This document shows positions 45,061-56,300 of a stretch of DNA of 64,000 bases, piece by piece. The translations under genes and the position numbers were made by a program. The notes under the pieces were generated by a model. It had not been told where the DNA came from. It did no database searches and saw only the letters and a program-made list of their open reading frames with translations. Source of the stretch: Siphlonurus alternatus (lineage: Eukaryota > Arthropoda > Insecta > Ephemeroptera > Siphlonuridae); the NCBI GenBank assembly GCA_949825025.1, contig OX463781.1:41119150-41183149 (forward strand). Direction: 5' to 3'. Every line of letters begins with the position of its first letter. Within the stretch, counting starts at the first letter, position 1.

Positions 45061-46180
45061 TGCACCTAGGGGTTTTAAAGGGTGAAAAGAACGATTTTTG
45101 AGACGATGGGGACATTCACTTAGTGAAATCATTGATTTTGAAGCATTAAAAGTTGGACGCTTCTGATTGGCTGATCAGAGTTTGTTGATATTTTCGGCGC
45201 TAAATTTCAAATTCGTATTGTTGCAAATAAGTGTACTAAAATATTATAGCCACTTATTGTTATTTAACCATTAAGTTATTATATATTAAATAATATTAAT
45301 AAAGTCAATTATTAATATATTATTATTGTTTTTAACCTTATCCGTCATCATTTTATTTACATTGACATTATATATAATCAGAGATCCTATAATATAATAT
45401 ATCATCTTTCCAGTATGAAATATAAAAGAGACAAAGCTCGATCGCTGATATATGAGATATATACCCTTATCTTAGTAAAAGCTGTACATACTAATTATAA
45501 TAAAACATGGGCACGCAGATTATTATTAAACATTAAAACTTTGATTCAAAATGTTGTGGCAATCTTGATTCTGATCATTCAATTCGATCTTTGAAATAAA
45601 TAAAAAAAAACATGAAGGTAAATATTAAATATTTGATTTTAAATTGAATGATGAGAAACATAAAATCCCTGACTCCACGGCACAATTGGGCACAGTTAAG
45701 GTTCACAGTTAGGTAAGCTGTAATGCCCATGAGTATCCAGTAGGGCACTGTGTTTATATTAGGTATACCCCAGAGCATCCTAGCTTTCTACACTTGGCGT
45801 AACTTGGCACATTGAATACATTCTTTGAAGTTGTATCGACTATGAACTAGAAGTTATCTGACTTGCACGCACTGAGGCAAGGATATTATAAATACATATG
45901 GTATATAAGAATAAAGAAAACAAGCATATATATATTTTACAATTTTTATTTTCAAGAACAAACAGTACAGGGGGTGGTGTGACATTGAATCATAAAAATA
46001 TAATGTATGCGGTGGCTACATAACATGAATTACTTTCATTAATTAACTACAAAGTAAATTTAAAATTTGTAAATTTTATGCCAATTTAATGAGCATTTTT
46101 TTTCTCTCTTTTTTGGTCCAATTGTGGGAAGAGAAGGTTCAGGAATATATACTGCATTTTTATATATAAATATATATATC
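45061..46180. other. Gene-free AT-rich stretch
   Basis: No gene. 45662-45715 (ATCCCTGACTCCACGGCAC, GGGCACAGTTA) is complementary to a short block at about 19575-19612, so it is probably a fragment of a dispersed repeat. Confidence 0.45.
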
Positions 46181-46184
46181 ATAT

Positions 46185-46583
46185 CGAGCGTGGCGCAATG
46201 CATTGACCGGTTCTCGTTAGATCACCGAAGTCAGGCTACGTCGAGCGTGGTTAGTACTTGGATGGGTGACCGTTTCAAGTAAAAAATACGCTGCTCCCTC
46301 CCTGGGGTAAATTCATCTCGCTTTCCACCCAGTGCAGTGATGCACTTGTGTGTGGTTCCCCAGGCTTTGGACATTGCTTTGGTCCATTGAGAAAAAGTAG
46401 CTAGAGGTGTCCGTCCTGACTGAGGTTTTCCACGGTTCCCTCAGTCTCACCTCAGCGAATGCTGGGACGCGTAAGCATGCAGGCCGTGGCCACTATCCGT
46501 TCCCTATACCTTATTCCTACCCAGTACCCCGCCGCGAGCTGTAATTAAGCTCTTAGGGGTGTATCCTTGTAAAAAAAAAAAAA
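46185..46583 (+). mobile_element. 5S rRNA-derived SINE, most complete copy
   Basis: The head GACCGGTTCTCGTTAGATCA, CCGAAGTCAGG and GGTTAGTACTTGGATGGGTG matches 5S rRNA including the C-box part of the internal promoter. The body runs through GGTTCCCCAGGCTTTGGAC, CTGAGGTTTTCCACGG and TACCCCGCCGCGAGCTGTAA to GTATCCTTG and an A tract. Four shorter or diverged copies are elsewhere in the window. Confidence 0.88.
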
Positions 46584-47510
46584 TTTAGTTGCATCATGCC
46601 TAAAATAGTCCGAGATAAAGAGGCTAGTTAATTGACCTGGATGATCCGGCCACAAATACCTATAGCATTATCACGAAGTTTGATCAGACAAATTTATTTA
46701 TTTCACATGAAATATCAGTTGAACATGTATAAAATATATGACTTAATTAGATTTTAAATTTATAACAATCATAGAAAAAATAATATATAATAAAATAGCA
46801 GCAGTTCAATAATTATTGTTCACAATTAATATATGTTATAAAATACAGTCGGTTGCTTATAGCCATGAAAAACAGCTACTTCAAATCACCTTTTTAGGCA
46901 TGATGCCGTGTACGTTGTAAAATATTTAAAAACAAAAAACATAAAATTTACTAGTTTAATTTTGATCAACGTAATACAGAAATAATAAGCTCGGATCAAA
47001 AAGCTCACTGTGTTTAATAAAAAAAATGAAAATTATATGAATATTGAATATAACTTAGCCCTTAGCCTTATTTATAATATACAAAATTTGGAAAATAATG
47101 TTTCAGAAAGAAAAAAACAATTTTGTTTAATCTCAAGTGACAAAAGGTAAACAATTAATGATAATACGTTTATACTTAAAATGCAAAATTGAAAACACAG
47201 TTAAAGAAAATTAGAATATTTAATTTTGTGGAAGAAGGTAAAAAAAATAAAACCTATGCCTTTTAAACATATATGTCACACATACACCAACAATGCATGT
47301 AGATTGAGAGCGCCATAAATTTTTATCAGTATATTGCCAATGTACTGTTTGCTGGTATACCCCTGTTGTATGAACTATGATCAATAAACACCTTAAAAAT
47401 TAAAAATACTTGTCATTAATTAAATTATTTATTTTAAAATTAAAAAAAAGGCATTACTGAAGTGTAAGTGGGAAAAGTACCTCAATTAATATTTAACAAC
47501 TAATTTGAGC

Positions 47511-47541
<31 letters not shown>

Positions 47542-47804
47542 AATACAAAAAAAAAAAAAAATACGAAAATAAGCTATAATACAGAAAATTAAATTTTGAA
47601 TCAATGCAGGTACACAGCAATACAGGTTGATGATCTAGGCTCTGCTGTGTTTCCATTCTTTACAATTTTGTTATAAAAAGGGAACAGTGTGTGATATGCG
47701 TATTAAATATACATTATTTTCTCATTAAAAGGTTTGATACCTAAATTATCATCAAGATCGAGAAAAGATTACAGAGAATTTTCAATCCTCGTGACAATTA
47801 AGGG
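46584..47804. other. Gene-free AT-rich stretch
   Basis: Low-complexity AT-rich DNA with A tracts at 47511-47535. No exon, RNA gene or repeat family was recognised. Confidence 0.5.
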
Positions 47805-48541
47805 CATTGGGTGTAGCACCGGTAGTTGGCAACACTGACGTATCTTCATCATGTTAATTTTTTATCCTTGCTCCTTGGAGTAATTTTTATGCTAGAGCTA
47901 AGCTGATTGCTGTAGTATGAAGATAATTAGTAGCCAAAGTGCACAATTTGGCTAAATAAAGCCTGATTTAAAGAAAAGTATTTTTTTTTTATATTTTAGA
48001 AAAATGCATGTAAATTTAAAAAATTACTAAAAAATAATTTTCTTTAAATCAGGCTTTATTTAGCCAAATGGACAACATACATGAAAAATTTTTATTGCAG
48101 AAATGAATAGAGGGTACCAAATTATGCTACTCTGAATTCTTTCAGATTTTTTTGAGACCCAGAACTATTTTTAAATAATTATTGAAAGTGCGGCCACGCC
48201 CCCTGGAGGCGTCAATAGGCGTCCAGTCTCTATCCGTTTTATTAAGGCTGCAGGGGTGCCAAATGAAATCACAGGACTTTCAATAATTATTTAAAAATAG
48301 TTCCGGGTTTCAAAAAAAATCTGAAAAAATTCTGAGTATCATAATTTGGTACCATCTATTCATTTGTGCAACAAATTTTTTTCATGTATGTTGTCCATTG
48401 TGCACTTGGGCTACTAATTATCTTGATACTACAGCAATCAGCTTAGCTCTAGCATAAAAATTACTCCGAGGAGCAAGGATAAAAAATTAACATGGTGAAG
48501 ATACGTCAGTGTTGCCAACTACCGGTGCTACACCCAATGCC
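47805..48541. repeat. Three-layer nested palindrome
   Basis: Outer arms (47805-47940 and 48400-48541) share GGGTGTAGCACCGGTAGTTG and its complement. Within them are a second palindrome at 47943-48068 (TTTGGCTAAATAAAGCCTGA) and a family E foldback at 48070-48397. Outer arm identity remains high despite the insertions. Confidence 0.85.
48070..48397. mobile_element. Foldback family E copy
   Basis: GGACAACATACATGAAAAAT and AGAAATGAATAGAGGGTACC on the left are mirrored by GGTACCATCTATTCATTT and CATGTATGTTGTCC. Inner AATAATTATTGAAAGT / ACTTTCAATAATTATT arms. Confidence 0.85.
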
Positions 48542-48764
48542 CTTTTAAGGTACTGTATTCTTCTAAACTTGTTTACAACAGAGCACTGTAGCATCAAATG
48601 CCTTAGCAATGAACGACTCCACCTTATAGTGAGATGTTCTAGAGCTATAAGATTTATGAGTATAATATGATGATATGATATAAATAAGGAACATATTTTT
48701 CTCAAAAGAACATTATAGCTCATTACATTTTTTTCCCCTTACATGGCTAATTATCTTGTATTAA

Positions 48765-49112
48765 GCATAAGGTAACACCACCAATGTTAAAAAAAATCCC
48801 TCTCACAAAAATTCTGAAAAAAATTTAAAATGTTCTCCTCTATACCCCCTATCAGTACCTAAAATATCAGGTATACAAATACGATCTAGTTTTTGAGTTA
48901 TAAATTTTTAAAGTTGACCAATTTAACATGGGAGTTTCATTTCTCCATGTTAAAGTAGTCAACTTTAAAAATTTATAACTCAAAAACTAGATCGTATTTG
49001 TATACCTGATATTTTAGGTACTGATAGGGGGTATAGAGGAGAACATTTTAAATTTTTTTCAGAATTTTTGTGAGAGGGATTTTTTTTTAACATTGGTGGC
49101 GTTACCTTACCC
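48765..49112. mobile_element. TTAA palindromic MITE
   Basis: 348 bases, TTAA on both sides (48761-48764, 49113-49116). The right end is intact (GTTACCTTACCC); the left end has two changes (GCATAAGGTAAC). Confidence 0.92.
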
Positions 49113-49169
49113 TTAACACAGTAAAATTAAATCAATATCAATAATGTATACTGATTTGAAGAAAACTCT

Positions 49170-49565
49170 TAATAGACAATAATGGTTGCATTTTTTTATT
49201 TCATAATTAGAAACTATACCTAAAATTATGCTTCTCTGAATTTTTTCGGATTTTTTGGAGTGCGGGAACTAATCTTAAAAAAAAAATATTTAAAATACCT
49301 GAATTTGGGTGGTACACCTGATGGGACAACCGTGACGTCATTTATCGTGCTGTGATTGGCTGTTGATGATGTCACGGCTGCTGTGATTGGCTGTCGATGA
49401 CATCATGGTTGTCCCATCAGGTGTACCACCCAAATTCAGACATTTTAAATATTTTTTTAAAATTAGTTCCCGCACCCCAAAAAATCTGAAAAAATTCAGA
49501 AATGCTCAATTTAATGTATATTTTCTAATTATGAAATGAAAAAATGCAACCATTATTGTCTATTG
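49170..49565. mobile_element. Foldback with CRE and CCAAT words at its centre
   Basis: The ends ATAGACAATAATGGTTGCA and TGCAACCATTATTGTCTAT are inverted. Inner GGTGGTACACCTGATGGGAC is mirrored by GTCCCATCAGGTGTACCACC. The centre contains TGACGTCA (49333-49340), GTGATTGGCTG twice and GATGTCA. A relative is at 24489-25104. Confidence 0.85.
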
Positions 49566-49569
49566 TTTG

Positions 49570-49925
49570 ACAGTAATTTAATGGACAACTGACATGACAA
49601 TTTTTTATTGCAGAAACGAAAAGAGGGTACCAAATTAAGCTACTCAGATTTTTTTGTGATCCCTGGAGTACTTTTAAATAATTATTGAAAGTTCTGTAAG
49701 TTATGTCAGACCCCTCCCCCCCCCCCTCTCCCTGAATCTTTAATAAAAAGGATAGGGCCTAGACGCCTAAATTGACGTCTCCAGGGGGCGTGGCTGCACT
49801 TTCAATAATTATTTAAAAATAGTTCCGGGAATAAAAAAAAAAAAAAAAAATAAAAAAAATCAGAGTAGCATAATTTGGTACCTTTCTATTCATTTTTGCA
49901 ATAAAAAATTTCATGTTGGTTTAAA
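49570..49925. mobile_element. Foldback family E copy with poly-C and poly-A interruptions
   Basis: GACAACTGACATGACAATTT and CAAATTAAGCTACTCAGA on the left, TCTGAGTAGC-type and AAATTTCATGTTGGT complements on the right. The asymmetric centre carries CCCCTCCCCCCCCCC and GGGGGCGTGGC. Confidence 0.7.
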
Positions 49926-50360
49926 TTTTAAAGTACAGTACCGGTATACAAAAGTTACTAGCTTGTATTTATGATATGGTACAACCTAAGGAGATTAGTA
50001 ATGCATTTTTATTTTGTAAATTTTTTACACAATTTATTCGTAGAGGATTTTTCATTAAAGAATTTTTTTTACAAAGCTACAGTAATTCATTTTGAATACA
50101 GTGGTGATTTAAATTAAATTAATTAATTAATAATAATTTAGAAAAAAATACTATAATAGGGTGATATAGAGTTTGAGTTCAGCCATTTTCTTGGAATTAT
50201 TGTTTTGATCTTTTTTGTACCGATTTAGTATTGACATTGGACCACTGAAGAAATTTTTAAAAAAAAAAATGTACAGTATAAAGGATGTAAAAAAAGGATA
50301 GTATTAATTACTTAAATTGAGGATTAAATAAAGTAATTAAGTAATGCTTGATGATACAAA
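49926..50360. other. 3' UTR region of the zinc-finger gene
   Basis: AT-rich. Minus-strand AATAAA signals lie at 50033-50038 and 50008-50013, about 325-350 bases after the stop codon. Confidence 0.45.
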
Positions 50361-53300
50361 TTAATCACTATCACTTTCACAATGTGCCTCAATCATATGC
50401 GCATGGGCATCCATTTTGGAATTCAGTTTCATGTTACAAACCTTGCACGTGTACTTTTTGGGTACGTCTGGCCTTCCCCAATAACTGCGGCCAAGACAGT
50501 CAAAATTGTCTTTGTTGGGATCCACCTTAATGATCTTGAGAGGGACTTCTTTGCCCAGAAGAGGGAGGTGATTCTTGATGACATGGTCATTGAAACTGTG
50601 TTTGCCTCGATACATCTTGCTGCAAATGGTGCAAACAAATCTCTTCACTTTCTTCAAAGCATGGTGCTGTTGGTTGTATTGTTTCACGCCGTTGAACAGC
50701 CGTGGTAGCTCAATCTGATTGTGTGCAATTTGTAGATGTTTAGTTAACCTAGATTTCGATTCAAAACTTTTCGTGCACATTCCACATTTATATTGATGCA
50801 AAGATTCAAATCTTGGTCTTTTATTTGGAATTGAATTAGAAGGTTCTGTGAAATTAGCCCCTGAATCATATTGATTTCCTGATAAATGTTGTTTCATATG
50901 AAATTCTAAATGACACTTCGTAAATGCTCTAAATCCACAAAAATGACATGATTCACTCATAATGTTACATTTTGTATCCAAATTATCTTCTTCAGCTTGA
51001 TACAGTGATTTTCTATCTATTTCTTTTTTTATTTTTGTTTCTGGTAGCACAAATTTGACGAAAGATCGTAAGTGGAATTTATGATTATGAGTTATAAGCA
51101 ATTGAGCACTATTACATACTTTGTTACACTTCTTACAATAAAATGCAGGGTGGGGAGCAGTATCCTCTTCAAGATCAGAGTTTGTGAGATTATTTGACTC
51201 AAGTTGCTTCACTATTAAAGTCTCTTCATCATCATCAATTGTTGCTGGTTCACTTTTAATTTTTATTTCTTTACTTTTGTTATTATTATTTTCAACTATA
51301 AATTCAGCGAGAGAGGGATTTAGTTTTGAATTGTCAGGGTGGTCATTTGTACGATCATTGATATTTGAATGAAGGGATATATTTGAATCAGAGTCTTTTT
51401 CTACTGGGAATGATTTCTTTGCAGACACAGAGCATTTTGATGATTTACTTACAGTCTGTATTTCTGGTTCCTGGTATCCACTCATTGTCTTCTCAAATTT
51501 TGAATTGTAGGTTCCCTGCTCACTTACTAGTTGCTGTTGAAATTCTGGTGGTCTTATTGGTTTCATTTCACAGCACTGTTTTGAATCGGGGAAATTCAGT
51601 TCACCTTCATACCAAGTTTCTAATTTCTCTAAAGAAACAGTCAATTTTGGATATTTCCTAGAAGCAGGATTGTTAAATGTTTTCTCATCACCAGTTTTAA
51701 CAATGCAACTTGAATATACATTGTCTTCATTAAAAAAATATACTGTCTCAAAGTCTTCATTGGTTTTGGAATAAGCTTTTCTTAATTTGATATTAGATTT
51801 AGGTTTGTTACGATAGTATGGAGCTCTTCCTTGCACAGGATGTTGATTGTACTTGTTCTTAGTGTAAGATTGAACACTCTCTTTGTTGTATGTTTTTTTG
51901 ACGAGAATGCTTCCTTTTGCTTGTTTTGTTTCTGTACTAAGCTGAACTTGCCTTAGATTGGCAAAGATAAGGGGCAGATTCAGAGGAGCGTTTCCCAGCT
52001 GCATTGAAGTTAGAGAACTGAAGACATTGTCGGGGAAGTTGGGCTGTAGTGGAGGGAAGGGGACGTTATCAATGCCAGGCTCCAGCTTGACGGCTGCTGC
52101 TGCTGCTGCTGGCTCTTGCAGGCTCTCCGTCTTGATGCACTGCACTTGGGAGAGAGAATGTTCTGGGATTGGCTCAGCACCAACCTCTGAAGTCAAGAAA
52201 TAATAGTTAGGATATTATAAATGACACATTGTCTAATGCTTATTTTAAGAACAAAGTAAGATAGAAAATATTTGCTGGGAATGAATATAGCTTCTGATCT
52301 TAGCCATCACTGATGTAGCAAGAAGAGAATATTTAAAACTAAGTGGTGCGTCTGAAGGGTTGACTCACTGTTCAAGTTAGCAAAAACTAGCAGATTCAAG
52401 CAAAACCATCCTCTCTTACTATTATAAGTGGAAAACAAACCTGCACATTTATATTGTTTTAAATGTTCTCCTGATGAGCCAATGACTGCTAAAAGCTTGA
52501 GCTATCTCCCTTTGCAATAAATATTTCTTCTATCATTCTGTACAGTCACATTCCTATCATCCATTTTTTTTTAATAAATAATATTGCCTAATTCACTGGA
52601 CACACTATGATTTTTTTTTTATTTCAAATATAGATCTCGAGTTATGAACTGTCATTTTTTTTTTTTTCAGATTTTTTGAACCTACGAACACTATTACAAT
52701 TGAAAGGAAAGACACTTTGACATCATAGTCATGCAAAATCCTCCCCTAGTTGCAATTTTTGTTTTACTCTTTTCTGCAGCATCACAGATATTACATAAAT
52801 TTATTTTATTTTTCAATAAATTTAAAATAAATTCTTGGTGAACTGACAATCACTTAAAGGTGTACCAATGTGAATACTTTTTTTAGATTCTGATAGCTGT
52901 GAATTATTTTGTTATCCCTGTGGCTCAATATTTTCGTACGATTGCTAGTTATTTTACAATTAATTTTATAGTAAAAAAAGTTGAGTTGTAGGTGTGTTGG
53001 TTGCTTCAAGCCGGCGCGCAGCAGAGCAGTAGCAGGCGCTGATACGTCAAGAAGGGGGCGAGAGGAGGTTCCACCAATTCGCGGGAGATTCTCGTCATAT
53101 CAGCGACTGCTGCTGCCGAGTGCCGGCTTGAAGCAACTAACGGACCTATGACCAGTGATGTGAAATTCGAGCAAAGATTGGTCCGCGAATATGCGCATGC
53201 GAATATGCGCAAATATGCACGCATATGCGCGAAAGATACTTTCAAGATGGCGGCCGCCCGCAATTAAAATCACCTGAGCACCTCGGCACCTTTAAAGGCC

Positions 53301-56300
53301 GATTGCTTTCATTCCATGATAAATGAACTCTATTTTGAATTAAACATTAATTAAGCAAGGGATTATACTAAGAAAAGCACGATAATACTATCGGTAGCAT
53401 TTACTGTAGCTTTAACCAGTCATAAATAGTTATTTTTGTGGCGGGAAATTCAAATTTCAATATTCGCGAATATACGAGCCGCAGATTGGTCACGAATATG
53501 CGCGAATATTCGTCGCGAATATGCGAGGACTAATATCACTGCCTATGACTCAACTTTTTTACTAAAAAATTAATTATAAAATAACTAGTCATGGTACGAA
53601 AATATTGAACCACAGGGATAACAAAATAATTCACAGCTACCAGAATATCTAAAAAAAAAAAGTGTTCACTTTGGTACACCTTTAATGTGTGAGTTGAACT
53701 GACACAGTCACATGATAAACCTGAGATTATCTGATATATGTATCTGATTTTCTTTTCTTTTTAATGGTCACAAATTTTAAGTCATGAGACTCATTAAATT
53801 TTTATGTTTGAAGATATACTTGATTTTTTTTTTAAGACAAATTTTTTTGTATATTAAATGTTAATGCTCTGTATAGGGACCATTAGGACACATCGTAAAT
53901 TTGTACAATTTAGTTTTCATAAATTTCAGATTAGTTAACATGTATTTCCAATCTAACTGTTTGAGATATGCTTTATAATTTCGCAAATTTCATAAAATCA
54001 AAGTTTTACTTTTCTGTACATAAGTTGAGCTACATTCCAAATTTGCAATTAAAAATTCCATGCAGATTTACTATTTTTCCATAAATTGAATAATTGGCTA
54101 GACCTATATCAGAAAAATCATATTTTAAAATATGGTTGGTTGGTTACCAATGGCACTTGTTTTTCAACATTGTTCACAGTGCTCTCTGGGGCTCCTAATA
54201 CCCAGTCTGCACGCCAGACAGTTAAGTACCATTTCTAAGTGGGGCACAACAAGTGATTGCACAACATTCCGCGGTCTTAATCACCCCAGGGGAGTGTAGA
54301 CAGCCGTAAGCTGCCTTTCTCCTACCAACTCTTTCATCTAGTAGCCACCATCCCAAGTCGCGAAAAGTCTGATTTTAAAATATGAAGACTTGCAAAAATT
54401 TTATTGTTGATTTCATTAAAATCATATATTTTCTAATGAACATTTAGTTCCATAGCTTTTATTAAGAAGGAACTTACAATTTCTTACAATATGCAAGAAA
54501 TGTAAGCACTTAAGTACACAAATGGAATGTAGAAGTATTTAAAAAATTAGAAAACTGTAAATATCATTGCCATCAATTTTCCATCTATTGAGAGGGTTAT
54601 TGTGCCATCACAGCATACCTCTCTGTATTTATCAGAATGATATGTATTCATGATAATCATGACCTATAAAATCAACTAATAATCAGTTCCCTACCTTATC
54701 CCTACCCAGTACCCCGCCGCGAGCTGTAAGCTCTTAGGGGTGTATCCTTGTTAAAAAAAAAAAAATACTTTGAAAAAGGTATACCATAAAATAATTGTTA
54801 GGGGGGGGGGGGAACTTGGCGTTTACCTGATGTGACCGTAGAGAAGTCTTGTAGAGTAAATGTTTCCATGGGACTTTGCAGGTCGGCAGAACAGAGGAGG
54901 GTGTTGTGGTCAGGTTTGCAGTCTGTCTCAGTGTGGAGAGGGTAAAAAACATCTTCTACTTCAAAGTTGTTGATCACGTTGGGGTCTGGTTTGCAATCTG
55001 CCAGCGGGTCACGCTGGTCTTGCATATTTGATGGTACGGGAATAGATATAAGAGGCTCATGCTTAGATTGCACACTCTGAGCCTCTAGTTTGGGTTCTGA
55101 AGTCAAGAAATAACATTTCAGAATATAATACTATGAATATTTTGTAATTATAGTGACACATTTTTTATTATACAATTTAACAAAAATTTACATAGATGCT
55201 GGAAAACAATTAAGTACTCAATCAGCAGTGCAATTTGCATTTAAGAAGCACACAACTTTAAAAAAATATACAGTAAAACCTTGATTTTACGAAATTGAAG
55301 GGACTGAAAAATCAGGACTTCGCAAATTCGAGGTTCGTAAACTCGAGGTCCTCAAAAAAAATTTAAAAGAAGCCGTAAAACGTATGAATTAACAAATTAT
55401 TGCAATAAAAATTCCTTTTTATAATTGATTCAGATTTATTCGAGTGGTAAAAGAGATTAAAACAGTAGAAAAATATGAAATGGCGTGAGATAAAAAGATC
55501 GCGATTTACGCGAGTGAACGCGAGTGATCGATCGCGTATTATATATATTAATAAGTCGCGCGGTAATTCGGGACGACGTGAAAACATAAAAAATAATCAA
55601 AACGTTACTAAGACACATAATATATGGCATTAATATATTATTAATGCCATGCATATAAAAACACATTAACGGTGCGATGTAAATTTACAAATTTACATCT
55701 CTTAGGAAATCGCAATTTTTACGTGAATATCATAACATCGCGGACGTGACTTGAAGGGGTGGAAAAAAAAAAAAAAAACTTCAATTTTGTGTATTTTAGG
55801 TCTTTTAGGAAATGAAAGAACTCATATTAATTTTATTTTCGCAATTCGCAATCGACATTTGAAATGCAGTCAACGACGTTTTTTCTATTCGCGTAGCCAA
55901 TAAAATAAAAATACTGTTCATATACGCGGTTAATTTTCCATAACGACGTGCGTTTTATTATATTTTTATATATTTTTAATTTTTATTTTCTATTAATAAT
56001 TTATTAAATAAAATTTAAAATTGAATGAAGTTTTGAGGTATATTATGTACTCCATTCATGCAGCAATGCGATTGGGTCCTACGATCTGGCCGGACGAAGA
56101 GGATTCGACGCACTTTATTATTTTTAAGGTCTTATTTACATCGAATTAGACCACGCAGTTGCCATACAAATAAAAGTTTTATCCATCAGTTATTGTTTTA
56201 TGACTAAATAAAAAATCTTACGAGTTGACGCTATAAAAAAAAATTAATCTCGATTTTCGATCACAAATTTTACGTTACGACGCGCGCGTAATTTACATTT

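Noticed and set aside
46185..46280. 5S rRNA gene
   Set aside because: Only the central and 3' parts of 5S match, with substitutions, and it continues into a shared SINE body with an A tail.
50348..52203. Several plus-strand frames over the zinc-finger exon
   Set aside because: They are antisense shadows of the minus-strand exon, which carries the zinc-finger motifs.
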